From an uncultured Pseudoxanthomonas sp. (GTDB taxonomy: Bacteria > Pseudomonadota > Gammaproteobacteria > Xanthomonadales > Xanthomonadaceae): DNA of 64,000 nt. Shown here in pieces: positions 36,614-45,076 of the stretch. Where the stretch lies: the NCBI GenBank assembly GCA_946479745.1, contig CAMLGZ010000003.1:186001-250000 (forward strand), given 5' to 3'. A program made the position numbers and the translations under genes. Each line of letters opens with the position of its first letter. The stretch's first letter is position 1. The notes under the pieces are model-generated. The model ran no database searches and was not told the DNA's origin. It saw only the letters and a program-made list of their open reading frames with translations.

Positions 36614-38218
36614 CTACAGGGTTCCGCGTTGGATGAAAGGTGCGCGCTGGTAGAGCATGCGCTCGCCACCGCGTGGATCGTTCTCCATGTGCGGCGCGTC
36701 GGCAAAGACCATCGTCTCGCGATTGGTGAGCGAATAGGGTCGCCAGTGTTTCGTCGCGCGGGTGCACGGGTCGCCCGTGCGCGCGAAGGCCAACAGCGCC
36801 TGGCTCATCGCCTCGGCCACATGCTGCGCTTGTTCGCTGTCGCCGGTACGCGAACCGGACTGGCGGATGTTGTCGAATACCAGCGGAATGTCCAGTGTGT
36901 GGAAGGCGCGCAGACGTTCGCCCTCTTCGCTGTCCGGGTGCCAATCGAGCTGGTAGGCCCAGGTGTTGGCGCCTTGGCGTGCGCGCGCCTCCAGCTCCTC
37001 CACGGCGCCGCGCCAGGAACGACCGGCGGTGGTGGCGGCGAAGAACACTTCGGACGGCGTGTAGTCGGGATACAGCCGGCGGTATTCGGCGATCACCACC
37101 TCCGGTGCGATGTCCACGAACTGCTGCGCCGCCAGCTTTTCGGGCAGTCCGTCCCAGCGCAGCGCGAAATTGGCGGGGTCGTTGCCGAGAAAGGCGCGGG
37201 TCTCATCGCGGGTGTTGCCGATCATCATCGGGATTTGCGCCGACTGCGCCGGCGCATCCGGCCAGAACGGATGCCGCGGCAGATGCTGTCCGTCCATCAC
37301 CGGACCGAAGTACAGCCCGCTGTCTTCGACCCGCGAGGGATCGCGTACCGACAGCGCCTGCAACAGCGTTTCCACCGGCAGGGTGCGCAGGCGCCCGATG
37401 TCTCGTTCGCCCAGACCCAGCGCCTGCAGGTAGATGCGCGCACGCTGGTCGGCGGCGCGCGGTCCGGCCGCAGTGACCTGCTGGCCGCTCATCGTCCAGG
37501 CGCGGTGGAACAGGCCGCGCGCCGCCGGCATCGCCATCAGCGTGGCGATCTTGGCTCCGCCGCCGGACTGGCCGAATACGGTGACGTTGCCGGCGTCGCC
37601 ACCGAATTCGGATGCGTGCTGTTGCACCCATTGCAACGCCTGCACCAGATCCAATTGGCCGACATTGCCGGAGTGCGCGTACTCCGGCCCTGCCAGTTCG
37701 GCCAGATACAGATAGCCGAAGGCATTGAGGCGGTGATTGACCGTGACCACCACCACGTCGCCGCGACGGCACAGATTGACGCCGTCGTAGAGAGGGCTGC
37801 TTCCGGAACCGTTGTTGTAGCCGCCTCCGTGGATATGGAACAGGATGGGACGCTTGGCGCCGTCGCGCAGGCCCGGCGTGTAGACGTTGAGAAACAGGCA
37901 ATCCTCGCTGCCCGGCCCGTCGTTGCCCTGTCCTTCACTGCCATGCTGCGGCGCGCCGGCGCCATGCTGCGTGGCGTCGCGCACACCGCGCCAGACCGGT
38001 TCCTGCAATGCCGGCCTGAAGCGACGCGGCGCGGTATCGGCGCCATAGCGAATGCCCTTGAACACATGCACTCCATGGTCGCGATAACCCGCGATACGGC
38101 CACTGCGCGTTTTGGCCAGCGTTGCCGCTTCCCCTGCGGCGGCAAGCAACAGCGGCGTGCTGGCCGCCGTGCCGACCAGCGCGGTTTTCTGCAGGAAGAT
38201 TCTTCGCCCTGCGTCCAT
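36614..38218 (-). CDS. Tat-exported type-B carboxylesterase
   Basis: A 534-residue alpha/beta hydrolase of the carboxylesterase/lipase family. The N-terminus has a twin-arginine signal (GRRIFLQKT, then a hydrophobic stretch to AAAGEA), so it is exported folded. The oxyanion HGGGYNNGSG and nucleophile GQSGGG motifs are intact, with the acidic NTRDETRAF segment and His in FHTLDIP. It lies five bases downstream of a pectate lyase gene and would remove ester groups (methyl, acetyl or feruloyl) from pectin; the ester type is inference. I use the ATG at 38218; the frame stays open to 38725. Confidence 0.87.
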   Translation of the reverse strand: MDAGRRIFLQKTALVGTAASTPLLLAAAGEAATLAKTRSGRIAGYRDHGVHVFKGIRYGADTAPRRFRPALQEPVWRGVRDATQHGAGAPQHGSEGQGNDGPGSEDCLFLNVYTPGLRDGAKRPILFHIHGGGYNNGSGSSPLYDGVNLCRRGDVVVVTVNHRLNAFGYLYLAELAGPEYAHSGNVGQLDLVQALQWVQQHASEFGGDAGNVTVFGQSGGGAKIATLMAMPAARGLFHRAWTMSGQQVTAAGPRAADQRARIYLQALGLGERDIGRLRTLPVETLLQALSVRDPSRVEDSGLYFGPVMDGQHLPRHPFWPDAPAQSAQIPMMIGNTRDETRAFLGNDPANFALRWDGLPEKLAAQQFVDIAPEVVIAEYRRLYPDYTPSEVFFAATTAGRSWRGAVEELEARARQGANTWAYQLDWHPDSEEGERLRAFHTLDIPLVFDNIRQSGSRTGDSEQAQHVAEAMSQALLAFARTGDPCTRATKHWRPYSLTNRETMVFADAPHMENDPRGGERMLYQRAPFIQRGTL

Positions 38219-38223
38219 GCGGT

Positions 38224-39576
38224 TTACTTCAGAGGCTCGCGATGCTGCAACGGCTTCAATGGCTCCATCGTGCCCGGATCCCAGTCGGCTTCGACGAAAG
38301 ATTGACGGGTTTCCTTCTGCTTGGGATAGCCGCCCACCTCGCTTTCGTTGTCGATGATGGCGCCGCGTCCCTCGACGGTGTCGGCCACGATGCGGCGATC
38401 GACATCGTCGCGGTCCCAGGGCCGTGCGCCGGCGTTGGCGATCACCGCGTCCTGCACCTGCGCCGAGGCCAGCAGGTTCACGCCGAATGGCAGCTCCGGC
38501 GCGCGCTTGAGCGCATTCACCTTGACCGGTGCGCTGGTATAGCTGCCTTCGGCGTCGATCTTGTGCCGGCCCACGCGGTCGACCAGCAGATTGTCCTGCG
38601 CGAACAAGTCGATATCGCCCGAGCCGCCGATCATGAAGAACGCCAGATCCTGGGTGGAAGGCCCGGCGCGCATCACGTTGCCGCGCAGCACCATCTGTCC
38701 GGTTTCGTAAGCGTGTCCCTGCCATTCTTCGGCGATCAGGTTGTAGTGCGCCGCACGCTGGCCGGGGTTGTAGATCAGGTTGTTGATCACCTGTCCGCGC
38801 ACCCCGCCCTTGAACAGCGGATTGCGTTCGTAGTTATGCGCGTACAGGTTACCGACGATGAGGATGTCGCGCACATGGTCGTGGATCAGCGAGCCCTTGG
38901 AGTGCTCGCCCTTGGCGTGGGTGGAATGGGCCAGACCTTCGGCGATGATGTTGTTGCTGAAGGTGATGCGGTGCGAAGTCGCGGCGGCGTTTTCATCCGG
39001 ATCGTTTCCGGCGAAACGCTTTCCAGAGGCGGACAGGTTTTCGTCGGTGGCCCAGGTCAGCGTGCAGTGATCCACGATCACGTCGTGCGCGCCCACCGTG
39101 GAGATGGCGTCGAAGTCGATGCCGGCCATGCGTTCGGCACCAGTGGAACCGGGACGCACGCGGATGTGGCGCACGATGATGTTGCTGGCGGCAATGTCGA
39201 TGCCGCCGCGGATCAGGGTGATGCCGGGCGAAGGGGCGGTCTGGCCGGCGATGGTCAGGTCGGGTTCGACGATGCGCAGGGTCTTGGCGCCCAGATCGAT
39301 GACGCCGCCCACTTCGAACACCACGATGCGCGGCCCCTTGGCGTTGACCGCTTCGGCGAACGAACCGGGGCCGCTTCCGGACAGCGTGGTGACGCGGAGG
39401 ATCTTGCCGCCGCGGCCGCCGGTGGCATGCGCCGCCCAACCCTGCGCGCCGGGGAAGGCCAACGGTACGTCAGCCTGCGCCGCAATGGCCGCGAGCGGTA
39501 TGAACAGCGAAACGGCGATCGCAGCGATGACAAAGGGGCGGCACATGGCCAAGCGTATGACGCGGGTGGACTTCAT
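38224..39576 (-). CDS. Pectate lyase-like polysaccharide lyase (PL1-type)
   Basis: A 450-residue secreted beta-helix protein. The signal peptide ends AAIAAQAD. The start of the mature protein, AFPGAQGWAAHATGGRGG, is the signature of the PL1 pectate-lyase subgroup related to fungal and Bacteroidetes enzymes. IVDHCTLTWATDENLS corresponds to the calcium/active-site turn. It is different in sequence from the lyase at 35146, so the locus has two lyases of likely different substrate preference. GGGAGGGAGCCGA precedes the ATG. It is divergent from the TRAP operon, with an operator box in the gap. Confidence 0.87.
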   Translation of the reverse strand: MKSTRVIRLAMCRPFVIAAIAVSLFIPLAAIAAQADVPLAFPGAQGWAAHATGGRGGKILRVTTLSGSGPGSFAEAVNAKGPRIVVFEVGGVIDLGAKTLRIVEPDLTIAGQTAPSPGITLIRGGIDIAASNIIVRHIRVRPGSTGAERMAGIDFDAISTVGAHDVIVDHCTLTWATDENLSASGKRFAGNDPDENAAATSHRITFSNNIIAEGLAHSTHAKGEHSKGSLIHDHVRDILIVGNLYAHNYERNPLFKGGVRGQVINNLIYNPGQRAAHYNLIAEEWQGHAYETGQMVLRGNVMRAGPSTQDLAFFMIGGSGDIDLFAQDNLLVDRVGRHKIDAEGSYTSAPVKVNALKRAPELPFGVNLLASAQVQDAVIANAGARPWDRDDVDRRIVADTVEGRGAIIDNESEVGGYPKQKETRQSFVEADWDPGTMEPLKPLQHREPLK

Positions 39577-39644
39577 TCGGCTCCCTCCCAGGAGTGGACA
39601 GGCTATCGTGCGCCGTTCGGCTTTGCGGCACTGCGTATTGTAAA

Positions 39645-39660
39645 TGACACCGGTTTACCA
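39645..39660. promoter_or_regulatory. Predicted pectin-regulon operator 2 (lyase/TRAP operon)
   Basis: TGACACCGGTTTACCA, preceded by AAA. It is one base longer than the copy at 46331 but otherwise the same. It lies between the divergent lyase (start 39576) and the hydratase-TRAP operon (start 39728), so one bound repressor could control both. Confidence 0.65.
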
Positions 39661-39727
39661 TATACAAGCCATCGACCCCTGCTGTCCATCGGCAGTGCAA
39701 CAAAACAACACTATTGGGAGAGGCCGC

Positions 39728-40591
39728 TTGAGTACAGGCGACAGCATTCTGGAAACGACGCCCGGGTCCCCGGATCTGGCGAGGATCGCCGACAGCTTCG
39801 TCGAAGCGCGCGCGCGCGGCGGCTCTTTACCCGACTTTCCCGGCAGTATTCCCGCCGACCTCGTCGCCGCCTATCAGGTGCAGGATTTGGCCATCGCGCG
39901 TTGGCCGGACCGTGTAGTGGGCTGGAAGGTCGGTTTCATCGCCGCCGAACGCCGCGACAGCTCCGGCGACGATCGCCTGCTGGGCCCCATCTTCTCTGCC
40001 GGATTGCTGGATGCTACCGGTGGCAATGTGGCGTTTCCGGTGTTTTCCGGCGGTTTTGCCGCGGTCGAAGCCGAGTACGTGCTGCGCCTTCACGCGGATG
40101 CGCCCGACGGAAAAACAGACTGGACGCCCGAAGAAGCCGCCCGCGTGCCGGCGGCACTGCATATTGGCGTCGAGGTGGCCAGCAGTCCGCTGGCGACCAT
40201 CAACGTACTGGGCCCACGCGTGGTCGTCTCGGATTTCGGCAACAACAACGGGCTGATCCTGGGGCGGGAGATTCCCGACTGGCTGGCGATACCCGAGGCC
40301 GAGCTCACCTGCCACACCTTCATCGAAGAGCGGCTGGTGGGAAGCGGCGGCGCCACCACCCTGCCCGGCGGATTGCGGGTGGCGTTCGCGTTCGCCTTGT
40401 CGCGTTCGGCCAAACGTGGCCGCCCGCTCAAGGCCGGCGACTTGATCGCGACCGGCAACGCCACCGGCATCCACGACATACGGGTGGGGGAATCGGCACG
40501 CATCAGCTTCGCCGGTTACGGCGACATCACCTGCCAGGCGCAGGCAGCCGGACCCTCCCACGCAGGTGCCGTGGGGGGAGGCGGCCCATGA
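39728..40591 (+). CDS. Fumarylacetoacetase/2-keto-4-pentenoate hydratase-family enzyme
   Basis: A 287-residue member of the FAH/MhpD superfamily, which hydrates or cleaves 2-keto acids with a metal. It shows VVGWKVGFIAAERR, FGNNNGLILG, the acidic EAEYVLRL segment and a C-terminal GDLIATGNATGIHDI. I choose the TTG at 39728, which follows GGGAGAGG at an ideal distance. The ATG at 39644 would place the operator inside the coding region and add sequence unlike the family. It is the first gene of the TRAP operon, so it probably acts on a keto-acid derived from the imported uronate; the reaction is not known. Confidence 0.75.
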   Translation: MSTGDSILETTPGSPDLARIADSFVEARARGGSLPDFPGSIPADLVAAYQVQDLAIARWPDRVVGWKVGFIAAERRDSSGDDRLLGPIFSAGLLDATGGNVAFPVFSGGFAAVEAEYVLRLHADAPDGKTDWTPEEAARVPAALHIGVEVASSPLATINVLGPRVVVSDFGNNNGLILGREIPDWLAIPEAELTCHTFIEERLVGSGGATTLPGGLRVAFAFALSRSAKRGRPLKAGDLIATGNATGIHDIRVGESARISFAGYGDITCQAQAAGPSHAGAVGGGGP

Positions 40592-41589
40592 CCGATCGCC
40601 GCAGATTCCTCGTCGCCGGCATAAGCGCCGGCATTGCCGCCTTGACCGCAGGCAGCAGACTGGCGAATGCCGCCACCCCTTCGGAACAGCTGCTGCGCGC
40701 AGCGGACGTCCACGTGGATGGCTATCCCACCGTGGAAGCGGTGCGCTGGATAGGCCGCTACCTGAGCGAGCGCACCGATGGGCGCTTGAACACGCTGGTC
40801 TACCACTCCGGCCAGTTGGGCCGGGAAACGGTGACGGTCGATCTGGTGCGCTTCAACGCGCTGGCGCTGACCCGCGTGTACCTGGCCACGATGAACGACT
40901 CCGTGCCCGCCACCCGCATCCTCTCGCTGCCGTTCCTGATCGATTCCACGCCGCACCTGCGGCGCACGCTGGATGGCGCGCTGGGGAAATCCCTATTGGG
41001 CAGTTTCGAACGCCGCGACCTGGTCGGGCTGGCCTTCTACGACTCGGGTTCGCGCAGCATCTACAACACCAAGCGGCCGATCCATACGCCCGACGACCTG
41101 CGCGGCTTGAAGTTGCGTGTGCCGGTGTCGGAGATATTCGTCCGCCTTATCCACGCACTGGGCGCCAACGCGACGCCGCTGCCGTACGGCGAAGTTTTCT
41201 CCGCGCTGCAGACGCATCTGATCGACGGCGCCGAGAACAACATCAAGAGCTTCCATTCGAGCCGTCAGTTCGAAGCGGCGCATTACTGGTCCGAGTCACA
41301 GCACACCTTCACTCCCGACGTGCTGCTGATGTCGCGCACGGCCTACGAGCGGATGGCGCCGAAGGACCGCGACCTGATCCGCGAAGCCGCCGCCGCTTCC
41401 GTGCCATATGCGCGCGGCCTGTGGGACAGCTCGGAGAGCAAGGCGCGCGAGGCGATCGTCGCGGGCGGCGTCAAGGTGAACGCCGTGGACCGCGAGTCCA
41501 TGCGCGCCGCCACTGCCGGCATCACCCGCGAATATCTGCGCGACCCGCAGCTGGCGCGTCTTTACGAATACGTGCGCGCATCGGCGTGA
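40588..41589 (+). CDS. TRAP transporter substrate-binding protein (DctP-type)
   Basis: A 333-residue periplasmic binding protein. A Tat-like signal (DRRRFLVAGISAG) is followed by the DctP fold: ERTDGRLNTLVYHSGQLG, LYNTKRPIHTPDDLRGLKLR-like core (with YNTKRPI) and FSALQTHLIDGAENN with the conserved acid-binding region. The essential Arg equivalent lies in LKLRVPVSE. It overlaps the hydratase gene by ATGA. Family members bind carboxylates; given the locus, a uronate or pectin-derived sugar acid is most likely. A frame of over 1100 codons runs through here on the same strand, but only this part is real. Confidence 0.9.
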   Translation: MTDRRRFLVAGISAGIAALTAGSRLANAATPSEQLLRAADVHVDGYPTVEAVRWIGRYLSERTDGRLNTLVYHSGQLGRETVTVDLVRFNALALTRVYLATMNDSVPATRILSLPFLIDSTPHLRRTLDGALGKSLLGSFERRDLVGLAFYDSGSRSIYNTKRPIHTPDDLRGLKLRVPVSEIFVRLIHALGANATPLPYGEVFSALQTHLIDGAENNIKSFHSSRQFEAAHYWSESQHTFTPDVLLMSRTAYERMAPKDRDLIREAAAASVPYARGLWDSSESKAREAIVAGGVKVNAVDRESMRAATAGITREYLRDPQLARLYEYVRASA

Positions 41590-41653
41590 CCGCGTGCGCG
41601 CCCTCACGAAACATCACCCTGCTGAAGCACCATCGACATCGCCGGGAGAGCCG

Positions 41654-42154
41654 ATGAGCGACATAGAAACTAATTCCTCTTCCGGCTGGCTGGACAAGCT
41701 GGCGCACATCACCACCTGGATAGCGGGGTTGGCGCTGGTCAGCATGGCGGCGGTGCAGGCATGGCAGGTGTTCGCGCGTTATGTGCTGAATGCCTCGCCG
41801 GATTGGACCGAGCCGGTGGCCTTGCTGCTGCTCAACACCGCGATGATGTTCGGCGCGGCGGTCGGTGTGCGTGCGGAATCGCATTTCGGCTTCTTCATCG
41901 CGCGCGATGCCGCTCCGCCGCGCGTTGCTCGCGCCATGCATGCCTTCAGCCGCCTGGTGGTGGCGACCGTAGGCGCGCTGCTGGCCTGGTGGGGAGCCGT
42001 GCTGACCGCCGACAGCTGGGAAGTGCCGATGGCGGGCGCGCGCATTCCCGAAGGTACGTTCTATTTGCCGCTGTGCCTGGGCGGCGTATTGATCGCAGTG
42101 TTCTCCCTTCACCATCTGTTCGCGGGAAAAACCACCGCGGAGCGGAGCGAATAA
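41654..42154 (+). CDS. TRAP transporter small permease (DctQ-type)
   Basis: A 166-residue inner-membrane protein with four predicted helices, typical of DctQ: WIAGLALVSMAAVQAWQVFA, VFARYVLNASPDWTEPVALL, a helix near residue 90 and one near residue 140. GGGAGAG precedes the ATG. Its stop overlaps the next start by one base (TAATG), so DctQ and DctM are coupled. It forms the membrane complex with DctM. Confidence 0.9.
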   Translation: MSDIETNSSSGWLDKLAHITTWIAGLALVSMAAVQAWQVFARYVLNASPDWTEPVALLLLNTAMMFGAAVGVRAESHFGFFIARDAAPPRVARAMHAFSRLVVATVGALLAWWGAVLTADSWEVPMAGARIPEGTFYLPLCLGGVLIAVFSLHHLFAGKTTAERSE

Positions 42155-43437
42155 TGGCTATCGCAATCCTCTTCTGCGTCTTCCTGGGACTGCTGATCAT
42201 GGGAGTGCCGGTGGCGTTCTCCCTGTTCACCGCTTCGCTGGCGACGCTCGTCTATCTTGGGCTGCCGGCGATAGTGGTGGCGCAACAGACCGCTACCGGC
42301 GCGGCCTCCGCATCGCTGCTGGCGATACCGCTTTTCATATTCGCTGGCGAAATCATGCTGCGCGGCGGCATATCCGAACGGCTGATAGGACTGGCCTCTT
42401 CGCTGGTCGGACATGTACGCGGCGGCCTGGGCCAGGTCAGCGTACTGTCATCGTTGTTCTTCGGCGGCGTTTCCGGTTCGGCCATCGCCGACGTGTCGGC
42501 AGTAGGCGGGGCGATGATCCCGCAGATGGTCAAGCGCGGCTTCGACCGCGATTTCGCGGTCAATGTGACCATGACCGCGGCGCTGGTGGCGCTGCTGGTG
42601 CCGCCCTCGCACAACCTGATCCTGTATTCGGCCTCGGCCGGCGGCAGCATCTCCATCGCCGACCTGTTCGCCGCGGGCATCTTTCCCGCGTTGCTCATGA
42701 CCTTGACGCTGATGGCGACCACCTATGTGATCGCAAAACGCCGTGGCTACGTGGTGGAGCTTTTCCCCGGCTTCGGCGTGGTCCTGCGCCGCTTCGTTTC
42801 CGCGTTGCCCGGCCTGCTGCTGGTGGCGCTGATCTTCGTCGGCATCAAGGCCGGCATTTTTACCGCGGTGGAAAGCGCGGCGATCGCGGTGGTCTATGCG
42901 TTGTTCGTCACTGCGGTGATCTACCGCAACCTGACCTGGCAGGATTTCATCGGCACCATGGCCCATGCCGCACGCACCACCGGCATGATCCTGCTGGTGA
43001 TCGCCTCGGCCGCCGCATTCGGCTGGTTGCTGGCTTATCTGCAGGTGCCTACGGCGGCGGTCGAGTTGCTCACCGGCCTGACCACCGACAAGAACCTGAT
43101 GCTGTTGCTGATGATCCTGATCCTGCTGGTGCTGGGCACCTTCATGGACCTGGCGCCGATGATCATCATCTGCACGCCGATTTTCCTGCCGTTGGCCAAG
43201 GCCATCGGCATCGATCCCATCCACTTCGGCGTGATCCTGATTCTGAAAGGCGGCATCAGCCTGATCACGCCGCCGCTGGGCTCAGTGCTGTTCGTCGGCA
43301 CCGCCATCGGCAAGATCAGCATCGGCGAATGCCTGCGCACCATCTGGCCGTTCTGGCTGTCGGCGCTGGCCGTGCTGATGGTAGTGGCGTTCGTGCCGGA
43401 GCTGTCGCTGTGGTTGCCATCGGTGCTGAAGTCGTGA
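42154..43437 (+). CDS. TRAP transporter large permease (DctM-type)
   Basis: A 427-residue, twelve-helix inner-membrane protein, the sodium-driven transport subunit. Family features are IPLFIFAGEIMLRGGISERL, FFGGVSGSAIADVSAVG, ALVALLVPPSHNLILYS and PPLGSVLFVGTAIG. With the binding protein and small permease it forms a complete TRAP system. The frame is open far upstream, but the ATG at 42154 overlaps the dctQ stop and begins the first helix. The next gene starts with GTG overlapping this stop. Confidence 0.92.
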   Translation: MAIAILFCVFLGLLIMGVPVAFSLFTASLATLVYLGLPAIVVAQQTATGAASASLLAIPLFIFAGEIMLRGGISERLIGLASSLVGHVRGGLGQVSVLSSLFFGGVSGSAIADVSAVGGAMIPQMVKRGFDRDFAVNVTMTAALVALLVPPSHNLILYSASAGGSISIADLFAAGIFPALLMTLTLMATTYVIAKRRGYVVELFPGFGVVLRRFVSALPGLLLVALIFVGIKAGIFTAVESAAIAVVYALFVTAVIYRNLTWQDFIGTMAHAARTTGMILLVIASAAAFGWLLAYLQVPTAAVELLTGLTTDKNLMLLLMILILLVLGTFMDLAPMIIICTPIFLPLAKAIGIDPIHFGVILILKGGISLITPPLGSVLFVGTAIGKISIGECLRTIWPFWLSALAVLMVVAFVPELSLWLPSVLKS

Positions 43438-45026
43438 ATCGGGGAGGACTACGCGCGCTGCTGGCCACGCTGTCGCTGCTGGTTCTGCCGGCGCTGGCAT
43501 CCGCAGCTGGCGAACCGCAATGGAAACGCGGCATCGAAAACCAACGCCAAGCCGATCTGGGCAATGGCAGCTTCCTCAACCCGGTGCTGTCCGGCGACCA
43601 TCCGGATCCGTCGGTGCTGCGCGACGGCGAGGACTATTACCTCACCCTGTCCTCTTTCGAAGCCTATCCCGGTTTGCCGATCTGGCATTCGCGCGACCTG
43701 GTCAACTGGCAGCCGATCGGGCACGGCATCAAGACCAATGTCGGATCGATCTGGGCGCCCGACCTGGTCAAGCACAAGGGGCGTTACTACCTCTATTTCC
43801 CCGCGCGCCGCGGCGGCACTGAAGGCAGCACGCGGAGCAACTTCGTGGTCTGGGCCGACGATATCCATGGTCCCTGGAGCGAGCCCATCGATATCGGCCT
43901 GCCCGGCCACATCGATCCCGGCCATGCGGTGGGCGAAGACGGCAAGCGTTACCTGTTCCTCAGCGGCGGCGATTATGTGCGCCTGGCCGATGACGGCCTG
44001 AGCACCGTCGGCGAAATCAAGCATGTCTACGACGGCTGGAAGTATCCCGAAACGTGGGACGTGGAAGGCTACGCGCAGGAAGGTCCCAAGATCACCCGCC
44101 ACAACGGGTGGTTCTACATGATCACCGCGGTCGGCGGCACCGCCGGCCCGCCGACCGGGCACATGGTCATCGTCGCGCGCTCGCGCTCGATCCACGGTCC
44201 GTGGGAGAACGCGCCCAACAATCCGGTCGTGCGCACCCAATCCGCGGACGAGTACTGGTGGTCGCGCGGTCACGCCACCCTGGTGGAGGATGTCGCGGGC
44301 CAATGGTGGACGATCTACCACGGCTACGAACACGGTTTCTGGACTTTGGGCAGGCAGGCGTTGCTGGAACCCATCGAATGGACCCCCGACGGCTGGTTCG
44401 TCGCCAAGGGCGGCGACCTGGACCAACCGATCCGCAAGCCTGCAGGCACCGCGTCGGGTCCGCACGGCATGCCGTTGTCGGACGATTTTTCAGACGGCAA
44501 GCTCGGCCCGCAGTGGGCGTTCTTCAAGCCGGCGCCCGACGAATACGCACGCCTGGGTTTCAGCGCCGGCGCCATGAAGATGCGCGGCAAGGGCAGCTCG
44601 CCGCGCGACAGTTCGCCGCTGGGCTTCATCGCCGGCGACCTGGCTTACCAGTTCGAAGTCGAATTGGAGATCGAGCCCGGCGCACAGGGCGGTGTTCTGC
44701 TGTTCTACAACGACAAGTTGTACGTGGGCGTAGGCAGCAATGGCGAGAATTTCATCATGCACCGCTACGGCACCGAACGCCCGGCAACCCTACCGGCAAG
44801 CGCGAAAGGCGGCCGGCTGTGGCTGCGGGTCACCAACAACCGCCACGTCGTCACCATCCACAGCAGCACCGACGGCGTCGCCTGGACCAAGTACCCGGTG
44901 CAGATGGAAGTCTCCGGCTACCACCACAACGTCGCCGGCGGCTTCCTGGCCCTGAAACCGTCGCTGTACGCGGCGGGCAACGGCACGGTGAATTTCCGCC
45001 ATTTCCGCTACCGCGCGCTGGACTGA
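43434..45026 (+). CDS. Glycoside hydrolase family 43 protein with C-terminal beta-sandwich domain
   Basis: A 530-residue exported enzyme. From the GTG at 43434, overlapping the dctM stop (GTGA), it has a signal peptide (LLATLSLLVLPALASA). A five-bladed propeller follows, with the GH43 start GDHPDPSVLRDGEDYYL (catalytic base Asp), WAPDLVKHKGRYYLYF and VEGYAQEGPKI (catalytic acid Glu). A C-terminal concanavalin-like domain (about 350-530) resembles GH43_C2/DUF1349. Such enzymes remove xylose or arabinose side chains, here probably from pectic arabinan or xylogalacturonan. The upstream frame to 43329 lies inside dctM and is not used. Confidence 0.87.
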   Translation: MNRGGLRALLATLSLLVLPALASAAGEPQWKRGIENQRQADLGNGSFLNPVLSGDHPDPSVLRDGEDYYLTLSSFEAYPGLPIWHSRDLVNWQPIGHGIKTNVGSIWAPDLVKHKGRYYLYFPARRGGTEGSTRSNFVVWADDIHGPWSEPIDIGLPGHIDPGHAVGEDGKRYLFLSGGDYVRLADDGLSTVGEIKHVYDGWKYPETWDVEGYAQEGPKITRHNGWFYMITAVGGTAGPPTGHMVIVARSRSIHGPWENAPNNPVVRTQSADEYWWSRGHATLVEDVAGQWWTIYHGYEHGFWTLGRQALLEPIEWTPDGWFVAKGGDLDQPIRKPAGTASGPHGMPLSDDFSDGKLGPQWAFFKPAPDEYARLGFSAGAMKMRGKGSSPRDSSPLGFIAGDLAYQFEVELEIEPGAQGGVLLFYNDKLYVGVGSNGENFIMHRYGTERPATLPASAKGGRLWLRVTNNRHVVTIHSSTDGVAWTKYPVQMEVSGYHHNVAGGFLALKPSLYAAGNGTVNFRHFRYRALD

Positions 45027-45076
45027 CGGCGCGCGGGTAGAATCCGAGCCGACCCTTCCCCCAGACAGTGACGTCC

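Noticed and set aside
36614..38725. 703-residue version of the Tat esterase
   Set aside because: The extra 169 N-terminal residues lie over the pectate lyase gene and would bury the twin-arginine signal.
38122..40587. Front part of a 1155-codon open frame running into the TRAP binding protein
   Set aside because: It overlaps the convincing esterase, lyase and hydratase genes on both strands; only the part from 40588 has family motifs and a ribosome-binding site.
45068..45076. GTG start for the LacI regulator
   Set aside because: The ATG at 45077 is nine bases further on and begins a sequence of usual composition; no ribosome-binding site favours the GTG clearly.
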